Below are positions 50,899-58,615 of a stretch of DNA of 64,000 nucleotides, in pieces (within the stretch, counting starts at the first letter, position 1; every line of letters starts with the position of its first letter). Source of the DNA: Candidatus Nitrosopumilus sediminis (lineage in GTDB: Archaea > Thermoproteota > Nitrososphaeria > Nitrososphaerales > Nitrosopumilaceae); the NCBI RefSeq assembly GCF_000299395.1, contig NC_018656.1:496001-560000 (forward strand). The letters run 5' to 3'. The notes beneath the pieces are model-generated. The model saw nothing but the letters and a program-made list of their open reading frames with translations, made no database searches and had not been told where the DNA came from. Both the position numbers and the translations under genes were made by a program.

Positions 50899-51816
50899 AT
50901 GCAGAATTGGAATTTAATTTTTGGAATTCTGATCATTTCTAGCCCTATTCTTTTTTCAATGATTGCATTTCCAGATTCCATTGCTTGGAGTTGGAATGAG
51001 GGGAGGGGTGGGTACTTTTTTGCTCTGATTTTCATTGTTGCTGAATTAATTGGATTGAAAATTGTGATTTCTAAGAAAAGATTACTATCTGTTATACCAA
51101 TGGCACTTGTAACCATTGTGTACCTTATTTCCTTAGAGTATGGACTAAGAGAGTACATTAACGAATCTGCAGAATTCTTTGATGTACAATTAATTTATTC
51201 TTGGACTTGGATGTGGGATTTTATTGTAATGGCAATATTTGTCGTTGCTGCATTGAGTATTTTCTTTGGAAAACGTTGGATTAGAATTGCACCTGCTGGA
51301 CCTATCTTTCTAACTGGAACTGCTATCATTCTTTCACTTGATGCATTTTTTCCATATGATACGCTTGGTCCTTTACAATATGTTGTCCCTTATTTTGTTC
51401 AAGCAAATGTGTGGTTAGTAACAGTACTTGATCTTGGAACTGCAGTAGCTCGTGACAATGTGATGTTTTTGCGTGGTGATCATGGTTCTATGGCTCTTCA
51501 AGTATTTTGGCCATCAGCTGGGGTTCACAGTATCATCATATTTTCATTGGTGATTGGGGCATTCATGTTGAAATTAAACATACCTCGAAAAAGAAAGGCT
51601 GTCTATTTTGTTTTGGGAATAATTGGCACTATTACTGTTAACCTAATTCGCATTTTCTCCTTATCTTGGTATGCGCTTAAAGTAACAACTGATCCTGTTG
51701 CTTGGGAGGAATATCATAAAATTGCAGGTGAGATCATGTTCTTGCCTTGGTTATTTGCATTCATTCTGGTTGTAGTGATCATAGAGTCAAGACGATTAAA
51801 AAAGTCTGAAAAATAA
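50899..51816 (+). CDS. Exosortase/archaeosortase-family protein with Ser in place of the catalytic Cys
   Basis: A 305-residue polytopic membrane protein, with about eight helices, showing the exosortase/archaeosortase layout. The usual catalytic Cys motif (ACSGL-like) appears as WPSAGVHS, with Ser at about residue 206. The conserved Arg is in TVNLIRIF (about 251) and the conserved His in EYHKIAGE (about 273). Archaeosortases cut and anchor surface proteins by their C-terminal signals. Whether the serine form is active is unknown. Likely substrates would be exported proteins with a short C-terminal helix and basic tail. Confidence 0.82.
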   Translation: MQNWNLIFGILIISSPILFSMIAFPDSIAWSWNEGRGGYFFALIFIVAELIGLKIVISKKRLLSVIPMALVTIVYLISLEYGLREYINESAEFFDVQLIYSWTWMWDFIVMAIFVVAALSIFFGKRWIRIAPAGPIFLTGTAIILSLDAFFPYDTLGPLQYVVPYFVQANVWLVTVLDLGTAVARDNVMFLRGDHGSMALQVFWPSAGVHSIIIFSLVIGAFMLKLNIPRKRKAVYFVLGIIGTITVNLIRIFSLSWYALKVTTDPVAWEEYHKIAGEIMFLPWLFAFILVVVIIESRRLKKSEK

Positions 51817-51823
51817 TTCCCTT

Positions 51824-52918
51824 TTAAAAATAAGACGTAATGTCGCTTTGTCCTTGAATTTCAGAAAGTTCTGAAACTTTCACTCCTAGCCTTCTAATTG
51901 TTGTAGTCTGATTTTCTAATGCCTCTTTTAGAAGTATATCTGCTGTTTTCTGTAATTCTTCTATGCTTGATGTGGGGCTTTTTAACATTCTTGATTTTGA
52001 TTTACTTGATAAATCTGATTGAACAAAATGAATTCCAATTGATTTGAACATTCTGTTATTTTTTTTTACCACGTCATGTACTTCTTTACATAGCTCTCTT
52101 ATGTTTTCAGATAAAAATTGATAATCTTTTGAATCTTTTTTTAATGTTGAAATTTTGCTGTATTGTATACTTGCTTCTCTTTCTTTGACTGGCTCATTGT
52201 CAATTCCTCTGACTGCATTATAGATATACGTGCCAGTTTTTCTTCCAAATTCTTTGTTTAATGTAAAAATATCTAGATTTTTTAAATCTTGAATTGTTTC
52301 TAGATTCATTTCCAAAAATCTCGCTTCTGTTTTTTTTCCAATGCCTGGTATTGCTCTAATTTTTAATTGCTCTAAAAATACTTCTGCCTTATCAGGTGAC
52401 ACCAAAGTCAAACCATCTGGCTTTTGAAAATCTGAAGCTATTTTTGAAATCAACTTGTTGGGAGAAATTCCTATCGAGCAGCTTAGCTTAATTTTGTCCC
52501 GAATGGAATTTTTTATTTGCTGTGCTAAATGAAATCCTTTTTCAAAATTACCATCTACTCTTTTTGTTACATCCAAATAAGCCTCATCTCTACCTACATA
52601 TTCAAAAATATCTGCACTTTCTTTCATTATCTCCATAGCTTTCTCTGATATTTCTGAATAGAAATCAAAATCCACTGGTAAAAAAACTGCATCCTTTCTT
52701 TCTTCTAATCTTTTTTTGGCAAATGAAATGGGAATTCCTGATTTGACTCCGTATTTTCTGGCTGTGTAATTTGCAGTTGCAATTGCACCGCTATTTCCTC
52801 CTCTATCTGAAAAAACACATACACAAACAGGTTTTGATTTTAATTCAGGTGATCTTGTTTCTTCGCATTGAGCATAAAAATAATCAAAATCTATGTGGAA
52901 AACTACTCTGGTTTCCAA
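51824..52918 (-). CDS. Y-family DNA polymerase IV (Dpo4/DinB)
   Basis: Translesion DNA polymerase of 364 residues. Metal-binding motifs are HIDFDYFYAQCEE (Asp10) and GRDEAYLDVT (Asp111-Glu112). A helix-hairpin-helix thumb lies near 180-200 (IPGIGKKTEARF), and the little-finger domain follows. The last eight residues, QSDITSYF, fit a PCNA-interacting (PIP) box. The start is TTG 52918. It lets replication bypass DNA lesions, probably recruited through the clamp. Confidence 0.96.
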   Translation of the reverse strand: METRVVFHIDFDYFYAQCEETRSPELKSKPVCVCVFSDRGGNSGAIATANYTARKYGVKSGIPISFAKKRLEERKDAVFLPVDFDFYSEISEKAMEIMKESADIFEYVGRDEAYLDVTKRVDGNFEKGFHLAQQIKNSIRDKIKLSCSIGISPNKLISKIASDFQKPDGLTLVSPDKAEVFLEQLKIRAIPGIGKKTEARFLEMNLETIQDLKNLDIFTLNKEFGRKTGTYIYNAVRGIDNEPVKEREASIQYSKISTLKKDSKDYQFLSENIRELCKEVHDVVKKNNRMFKSIGIHFVQSDLSSKSKSRMLKSPTSSIEELQKTADILLKEALENQTTTIRRLGVKVSELSEIQGQSDITSYF

Positions 52919-52990
52919 TACTTTGGTGAATCATTTTGATTATTACTGTTTTGTGTATTAATCTAAATATTGATTTGATTTAGTATTTTT

Positions 52991-53239
52991 ATGGAATACC
53001 CAGTATCTGTAGATGAAAATGGGGTAAAATTCAAACCTGAAAAAATGGAAAAAGAGAAACTCTATCATTGTATATACAAAGAGAAAGTAATGTTGGTGTT
53101 CAAAGATTCTCAAGATGTTATGAATTGTTATGAGATTGAAGAACCTGATTTAGTTGAACAAATCAAGAAAATTGGCAGTGATGACGATCTTGAAAAATTA
53201 TTTGAGGACTATGTGCAAGGAAAACACCTTAAAAATTAA
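52991..53239 (+). CDS. Conserved small hypothetical protein (82 aa)
   Basis: An 82-residue acidic alpha/beta protein ([19 protein letters not shown], then [19 protein letters not shown]) with no recognised family. Composition looks coding. It is 35-41 bases upstream of the Alba gene on the same strand. Confidence 0.65.
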   Translation: MEYPVSVDENGVKFKPEKMEKEKLYHCIYKEKVMLVFKDSQDVMNCYEIEEPDLVEQIKKIGSDDDLEKLFEDYVQGKHLKN

Positions 53240-53280
53240 ATAAAAGCGAGAGAGAAATTTGCTATTACAGGAATTTGAAA

Positions 53281-53925
53281 TTGAGCAACACTAAAAAATC
53301 TAAAGATGCAGAAGACATTCTTTCAGAATTTGGTTCTAGAATTAAACCTGAACCAGAACCTGAACCAGAACCTGAACCAGAACCTGAACCAGCACCAGAA
53401 CCTGAACCGGCACCAGAACCTGAACCAGCACCTGAACCAACACCAGAACCTGAACCAGAACCTGAACCAACACCAGAACCTGAACCACAACTTGAAGCAC
53501 CAGAACCTGAACCACAACTTGAAGCACCAGAACCTGAACCACAACTTGAAGCACCAGAACCTGAACCACAACTTGAAGCACCAGAACCTGAACCACAACT
53601 TGAAGCACCAGAACCTTCTGCTGCCAATGCTTCTGAAACACGAAAAGTTCCAGAAGAACGAGATGTAATTTTTGTTGGAACCAAGCCTATCATGACTTAT
53701 GTTTCTGCAACTTTAACTCAACTTTCTACAAGACCCACTGTGACAATAAAAGCTAGGGGCAAACGAATTACACAAGCAGTTGATGTTTCTCAAATGATTG
53801 TCAAACGAATGAATTCTGTTGGTTATGTAATTAGTGACGTTAGAATTTCATCTGATTCTTTAACTTCCCAAGATGGAAAACAACGTAATGTTTCTACCAT
53901 GGAAATTGATATTTCAAAAAATTAA
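53281..53925 (+). CDS. alba: Alba-family nucleic-acid-binding protein with Pro-Glu repeat N-terminal extension
   Basis: The last 87 residues are an Alba domain ([20 protein letters not shown], then [20 protein letters not shown]), which coats DNA or RNA in archaea. Ahead of it lies about 90 residues of Pro-Glu repeats: irregular [12 protein letters not shown] units then five exact nine-residue units PEPEPQLEA. The acidic stiff arm is opposite in charge to the basic domain. The start is TTG 53281 ([18 protein letters not shown]); TTG 53275 is also possible. Confidence 0.88.
   Translation: MSNTKKSKDAEDILSEFGSRIKPEPEPEPEPEPEPEPAPEPEPAPEPEPAPEPTPEPEPEPEPTPEPEPQLEAPEPEPQLEAPEPEPQLEAPEPEPQLEAPEPEPQLEAPEPSAANASETRKVPEERDVIFVGTKPIMTYVSATLTQLSTRPTVTIKARGKRITQAVDVSQMIVKRMNSVGYVISDVRISSDSLTSQDGKQRNVSTMEIDISKN
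53473..53607 (+). repeat. 27-bp tandem repeat in the Alba gene
   Basis: Five consecutive 27-base units encode PEPEPQLEA at near-identical nucleotide sequence. Before them (from about 53347) are shorter six-base and mixed Pro-Glu/Ala/Thr units. Unit lengths divisible by three allow length change without frame loss. Confidence 0.93.
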
Positions 53926-54145
53926 TTTAAAATATTTAGCATTATTTTTATTTGGTGGTTTATTTTTGCTTGGGGTTTTGGTGCTGACAAATAACACTTG
54001 TAATATTGAATATGTTATACTATCTAATGAGATTAGGTCATACGAAAAATCATTGGATCCTGAATTCTGTGAAAATACACTTGAAAAAATTAATTTATAC
54101 AATGATCAGTGTCCCTCCCAGATAGAAATTTTGGATTGTGGTTAA
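53906..54145 (+). CDS. Single-pass membrane protein with cysteine-bearing exterior domain (79 aa)
   Basis: Reading from TTG 53906, an N-terminal membrane helix ([18 protein letters not shown]) is followed by a soluble domain with four cysteines (CNIEY, EFCENT, QCPSQ, DCG), able to form two disulfides outside the membrane. The start overlaps the Alba gene by 20 bases; an earlier ATG at 53873 is less likely. The end overlaps the convergent LysE gene by four bases. Function is unknown. Confidence 0.55.
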   Translation: MIFQKINLKYLALFLFGGLFLLGVLVLTNNTCNIEYVILSNEIRSYEKSLDPEFCENTLEKINLYNDQCPSQIEILDCG

Positions 54146-54759
54146 GGAGTCACATCTATCAAAAAGGTTATTCCAAAATATATTAGAGCAAAACTTAATC
54201 CTATCATTAAGAATTTGTAATTTTTATTGGAAATTATTTGTGAACTTTTTGATGTAAGGAATGAAACTCCTCCCAACCATACAAAATCCATCCAAATATG
54301 AAGAAAAAATACTACTAGCATTCCTGAAAATGCCCAAATTAACATGGCATCTGAAATCAACTTGAATCCTATAGTAAGCCACCAAATAATGAAAAATGGA
54401 TTTAATGCACTTAGGGTAATTCCTGCAATTAATGGACCGTGTTTTGGATTTGATCTGATGTCTCTTTTTTGTAATACTGTCTTAATTTGTAATATAGCAA
54501 ATACAAAAAGTGTTATCGCTCCAAAAATTGAAATCACCATTCTAAATTCTGGAAATATTTCTAAAGAAAATACTCCTACTCCTAACAAAACCACTAATGG
54601 AAATTCTACAATTGAATGACCTACTGCTAGTTTTATTCCATACTTTACCCCTCCTTGCAATCCATATGCAATATTAGCTGCGAAAAGTGGTCCAGGTGCC
54701 ATAACCCCTGAAGCTGAAATTGTAATTACAATAACTGCAAATTCAAAAATCTCCACCAT
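54142..54759 (-). CDS. LysE-family transporter
   Basis: A 205-residue polytopic membrane protein of the LysE/RhtB family of amino-acid or small-molecule exporters. About six helices are visible, with the family motif APGPLFAANIAYGLQGGVKYG near residues 21-41 and ITLSALNPFFIIWW. The substrate cannot be read from sequence. It shares a short overlap with the convergent small membrane gene. Confidence 0.9.
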   Translation of the reverse strand: MVEIFEFAVIVITISASGVMAPGPLFAANIAYGLQGGVKYGIKLAVGHSIVEFPLVVLLGVGVFSLEIFPEFRMVISIFGAITLFVFAILQIKTVLQKRDIRSNPKHGPLIAGITLSALNPFFIIWWLTIGFKLISDAMLIWAFSGMLVVFFLHIWMDFVWLGGVSFLTSKSSQIISNKNYKFLMIGLSFALIYFGITFLIDVTP

Positions 54760-54802
54760 TCCATGATTTAATATTTCATAATGAAATAAATCTGCTTGAA
54801 TT

Positions 54803-55516
54803 TTATCTATACATGAAATCTTTAAGGTGGTTTGTCTCTTCTTGTGTTTTTTTAATCATTATCTCCGCCTTCTCAGCTTCCTTTTGTAACGATGTAATGT
54901 CACACGATGCTCCGGGGATTAATTTTGACATTGCCATACACAACTCTGCACTTGATTTAAAATCTGGACCCTTTCCATCAGTATGAAAAATTATTACAAT
55001 GACATCTTGATCTGAAATGCTTCCCTCATTTAGTAACATGCCAGGAATGCCTGGAACTGTTCCATGTTCTAATACTTTCAAGCCTGCTTCTTTTATTTTA
55101 TTTCTTGCAGATTCTGTGCTTCCAATACATATCATTTTTTCAATATTGTTTGATGATTTTATTGCTACACTGCTAACAATTAATTTGATTTTGTGTTTTT
55201 TTGCCCATGATAACATTGTTTTTGCTGTGATCTTATGTAATGATTGTTCTAATGTGAGATACGACAAAAACACTCCAACTTTCAAATCATCATTGACAAA
55301 AATTCTTGTTGGAAAATTTGGTTTTCCATCTTTGATAATGCTGATGGGTGGAAAACTTTCAGAATCAACAACTCCTGCTAATTCAAATTGTGATGTATGA
55401 ATCATTGATTCGGTTGCAATTGTACTACTGAATCCTATGGAGGGAAACCCGTCAATGAGGTATCCTTCTTCTAAATTTAATTTTCGTAACTCTCTAATTC
55501 TGATTTTTGGAGACAA
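54803..55516 (-). CDS. PAC2-family protein (proteasome-assembly-chaperone-like), HbYX C-terminus
   Basis: A 237-residue PAC2/DUF75 family protein, paralogue of the gene at 8765-9490. Family motifs are GYLIDGFPSIGFSST near the start, EHGTVPGIPGMLLNEG in the middle and a helical C-terminal arm (about 205-233). The final three residues are Met-Tyr-Arg, again a hydrophobic-Tyr-any proteasome docking motif. The two paralogues could form a hetero-complex, as PbaA and PbaB do. It starts with TTG 55516. Confidence 0.87.
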   Translation of the reverse strand: MSPKIRIRELRKLNLEEGYLIDGFPSIGFSSTIATESMIHTSQFELAGVVDSESFPPISIIKDGKPNFPTRIFVNDDLKVGVFLSYLTLEQSLHKITAKTMLSWAKKHKIKLIVSSVAIKSSNNIEKMICIGSTESARNKIKEAGLKVLEHGTVPGIPGMLLNEGSISDQDVIVIIFHTDGKGPDFKSSAELCMAMSKLIPGASCDITSLQKEAEKAEIMIKKTQEETNHLKDFMYR

Positions 55517-55559
55517 TGAATACTACAAACGATGATCAAATAATAGGTTTTATCTAATT

Positions 55560-56501
55560 TTATTTTTGTACTTTTGAAATTAACGCTGCATAAATAAATG
55601 GCAATATTGTTGTCACTTCTGCATGCAATGTTGATTGTTTTGCTTTTTGTGTTACTTTTCCCCATGAGATTGCTTCTCTTACTAATGCCCCACTCAGACT
55701 CCCATCAAATTCTTGAGCAGTTGTAATGTAAAATGCATAATCTAATCCTTCTCTATATTGATTCCACCACAATGTATGGTGTTTAGAAATACCTCCGCCA
55801 ATCATGAATGCTCCTGATTTTTCAGCCTTGAAAATTAATCCAGAAAGCAAGTTTGCATCTCCTACCATGTTTAATTTAAAATCATTATGTTTTTGTGTAA
55901 ATAACCAAATTTGACTTCCTACAGCACCATCCATTATTCCTGGAACAACTACGTCAATATCATTTTTGTATGCCCAATGAAGAAATGAATCCTCTCCTAG
56001 ATGTTTACCAATCATTCTGCAAATTTCTGCAGTGCTCATTTCTTTATTTCCATTTTGATATTCTTCTTCTAGGAATGCTTGCATTTTTTCTTCAATAAGT
56101 GGACCGTAACTATCCATTGGAACTAATACATTGCCTAATCTATGGATATTTTGTTCAGCCAGCTCCATATCATCCATTGTGAATGAACCTTCTTTGTAAT
56201 GTGAAAAATGTCTTGCAATGTCATGATCTAATGCTCCACATGTAGTGATTGCTACATCAAACCATTTGTTTTTGATCATGTCTTTGATTATTCCTCTGAG
56301 GCCTGTGGATACTACTGCACCTACAAATGAAACAAATCTCAAACACTGTTTATCTGAAATCATTTCTGATAAAATTCCTAATCCTTCTGAGAGGTTTACT
56401 GATTCAAATCCTCCTGATTGTGAAAGCTCTTCAAAAATTTTTTCAATTGGCATGTTTGAATCAATTTGAATATCTTTTACTGGACGGCCAGGATCTATCA
56501 T
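55560..56501 (-). CDS. dys: Deoxyhypusine synthase
   Basis: Transfers the aminobutyl group of spermidine to a lysine of initiation factor aIF5A, the first step of hypusine formation. The catalytic lysine is in GGGISKHHTLWW (about residue 240), followed by REGLDYAFYITTA, the family signature. Residues 80-100 hold FDVAITTCGALDHD. I take ATG 56501 (MIDPGRPVKDI), giving 313 residues; TTG 56525 would add eight residues. Confidence 0.95.
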   Translation of the reverse strand: MIDPGRPVKDIQIDSNMPIEKIFEELSQSGGFESVNLSEGLGILSEMISDKQCLRFVSFVGAVVSTGLRGIIKDMIKNKWFDVAITTCGALDHDIARHFSHYKEGSFTMDDMELAEQNIHRLGNVLVPMDSYGPLIEEKMQAFLEEEYQNGNKEMSTAEICRMIGKHLGEDSFLHWAYKNDIDVVVPGIMDGAVGSQIWLFTQKHNDFKLNMVGDANLLSGLIFKAEKSGAFMIGGGISKHHTLWWNQYREGLDYAFYITTAQEFDGSLSGALVREAISWGKVTQKAKQSTLHAEVTTILPFIYAALISKVQK

Positions 56502-56607
56502 GATTATTCTGTATGTTGACGCCAAATATAAAATCCTGCCTTTGTTGTATGCTTTTTTTTAATTTCTTAAGGAAACTTTAAACCTCCCCTTCAATAATGA
56601 ATTTTAA

Positions 56608-57702
56608 ATGGCTGGTAGAATCAAAGTCGGTTTAGTAGGTATTGGTAATTGTTTTTCAGGTCTAATCCAAGGCATTGAGTATTATAGAAAAAACCCTTCA
56701 CAAGAAATTACTGGTATTATTCATGATAAACTAGCTGGATATGGTATTCATGATATTGATTTTGTTTGTGGATTTGATGTTGGTGAAAATAAAGTTGGCA
56801 AACTTTTGCATGAGGCAATTTATGAATACCCGAACATGGTTGATTGGATTGCAAAAGATGACTTGCCAAAAAACGATGCAATGGTCTATGAAAGCCCAAT
56901 TTTAGATGGAGTTGGGGTTTGGGTTGAAAATAGAATTAAGCCTATTGTGAGCACAAAAACAACTGAACAAATTGCTGAAGAGATTAAACGAGTCATCAAA
57001 GAAAAGGGAGTTGAAATTATTGTATCCTATTTGCCAGTCGGTTCTGATAAGGTGACTGAATTTTGGGCTCAAATTTGTTTAGATACAAAGACTGCATTTG
57101 TTAATTGTATTCCATCTTTTATTGCATCTGATGAGAAATGGGCAAAAAAGTTTGAGGATGCAAATGTACCTTGTATTGGCGATGATATCAAAGGTCAGGT
57201 TGGCGCAACAATTGTTCATAGAACTTTAGCTAAACTTTGTAGTGATAGAGGAACAAAAATTGAAAAAACATATCAAATCAATGTTGGAGGAAATACTGAT
57301 TTCTTAAACATGAAGGAGCAAGATAGATTGGCATCAAAAAGAATTTCTAAGACTGAAAGTGTTCAAAGTCAACTCAAAGAAAGACTTGATGATGATCAAA
57401 TTTATGTAGGTCCGTCTGATTTTATTCCTTTCTTAGGAAATACCAAGCTTATGTTTATGAGAATTGAAGGTCGTCAATGGGCAAACATTCCATATAATAT
57501 GGAAGTTCGTTTAGAGGTAGATGACAAAGCAAATTCTGCGGGTATTGTAATAGATGCAATTAGATTGGCAAAAATTGCCCTCGATAGAGGCATAGGTGGA
57601 CCAATAAAACCTGCAAGTGCATATTTGATGAAACACCCTATTGAACAAACATCCGATGTTTTAGCAAAAGCTGAATGTGAAAAATTTGTTGCTGGTGACT
57701 AG
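56608..57702 (+). CDS. ino1: Myo-inositol-1-phosphate synthase
   Basis: Converts glucose 6-phosphate to inositol 1-phosphate using NAD. The N-terminal Rossmann motif is KVGLVGIGNCFSGLIQG. Catalytic-domain motifs are NCIPSFIAS, the Lys-rich DDIKGQVGATIVHRTLA and NVGGNTDFLNM. At 364 residues it is the compact archaeal form. It supplies inositol for phosphatidylinositol lipids or solutes. It meets the convergent nitrilase gene with no gap. Confidence 0.95.
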   Translation: MAGRIKVGLVGIGNCFSGLIQGIEYYRKNPSQEITGIIHDKLAGYGIHDIDFVCGFDVGENKVGKLLHEAIYEYPNMVDWIAKDDLPKNDAMVYESPILDGVGVWVENRIKPIVSTKTTEQIAEEIKRVIKEKGVEIIVSYLPVGSDKVTEFWAQICLDTKTAFVNCIPSFIASDEKWAKKFEDANVPCIGDDIKGQVGATIVHRTLAKLCSDRGTKIEKTYQINVGGNTDFLNMKEQDRLASKRISKTESVQSQLKERLDDDQIYVGPSDFIPFLGNTKLMFMRIEGRQWANIPYNMEVRLEVDDKANSAGIVIDAIRLAKIALDRGIGGPIKPASAYLMKHPIEQTSDVLAKAECEKFVAGD

Positions 57703-58440
57703 TCACTGAAAATTATTTGAATCTCTAAATCTTATTCTTCTACTCTTTTCATATTTCTTCAAATCAAGTTCTTTGCTTATGCCACACTCTCCATCCAATC
57801 TCGTAATCTTAGTTGTCATGACTTTGTTATTTTCAATCAAATCTATGATGAGACTATTTCCCCCAAATTTGTAATTTTGAACATTTGCTGCTAAGATGGG
57901 TATTCTATTTTCTAATGCTCTGACCTGTACATACATTTGCCAAGGCTCAATGCCTCTTTTGACTATTCTACTGGGTGAAAATAAGACTTGGGCTCCTTTT
58001 TTTACAAATGTGTTGGCAACCTTTGGGAATACCATGTCATAACAAATTATTATTCCAAATCTGCATGCTGTGTTGAAGATTTTAGCCTCTTTTCCCGGCT
58101 TCACATTATCCCTTTCATAGTCAAAAGGATGAATTTTCTCCTGCCTGCCTATGAATTCCCCCATTGGACCAATAATTGGGGCGATTATGGATGTACTTTT
58201 CTTGGTAATTTCATAGAATGCCCCTGGAATAATTGTCATGGAAAATTCCTTTGCTATTTTCTTAAATTCCAAAAATTCCTTCTCAAAGTCAGTAATTTTG
58301 TTATTTTTTAGCCATTGCTCTGGTAGGCACACAATGTCTGTATTTTGTCTTCCTAGTTTTTTTAAAATTTTTGATACTTGAGCAATCCCTTTTTCATTTG
58401 AACTATGTACTTTTGTCTGAATTAATCCAAGCTTTACCAT
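57703..58440 (-). CDS. Carbon-nitrogen hydrolase (nitrilase superfamily)
   Basis: A 245-residue amidase/nitrilase-fold enzyme with the complete catalytic triad: Glu41 in CLPEQW, Lys102 in GRQEKIHPF and Cys133 in GIIICYDMVFP. Members hydrolyse amides or nitriles of small metabolites; the substrate is unknown. Length is slightly short of the usual 260-280. Convergent with the inositol-phosphate synthase gene. Confidence 0.93.
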   Translation of the reverse strand: MVKLGLIQTKVHSSNEKGIAQVSKILKKLGRQNTDIVCLPEQWLKNNKITDFEKEFLEFKKIAKEFSMTIIPGAFYEITKKSTSIIAPIIGPMGEFIGRQEKIHPFDYERDNVKPGKEAKIFNTACRFGIIICYDMVFPKVANTFVKKGAQVLFSPSRIVKRGIEPWQMYVQVRALENRIPILAANVQNYKFGGNSLIIDLIENNKVMTTKITRLDGECGISKELDLKKYEKSRRIRFRDSNNFQ

Positions 58441-58615
58441 GAATCTATAATTTTCTTTTAGTAATTATAGTAGGCGTAAGAATGCGATCATTTCCTTAAA
58501 AAATCTTTAAGGTGGTTTTACCGCTACGAAAAATATCATAATACAACAAGAAAAATTATGCAATTATGTCAACTAAACTTGTTAACCATCGATTATCCTA
58601 CGTAATTAGAAATTA

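Noticed and set aside
53265-53693. Minus-strand frame rich in Ser/Gly/Cys repeats opposite the Alba gene
   Set aside because: It is the antisense reading of the Pro-Glu repeats; the plus strand has a real Alba domain.
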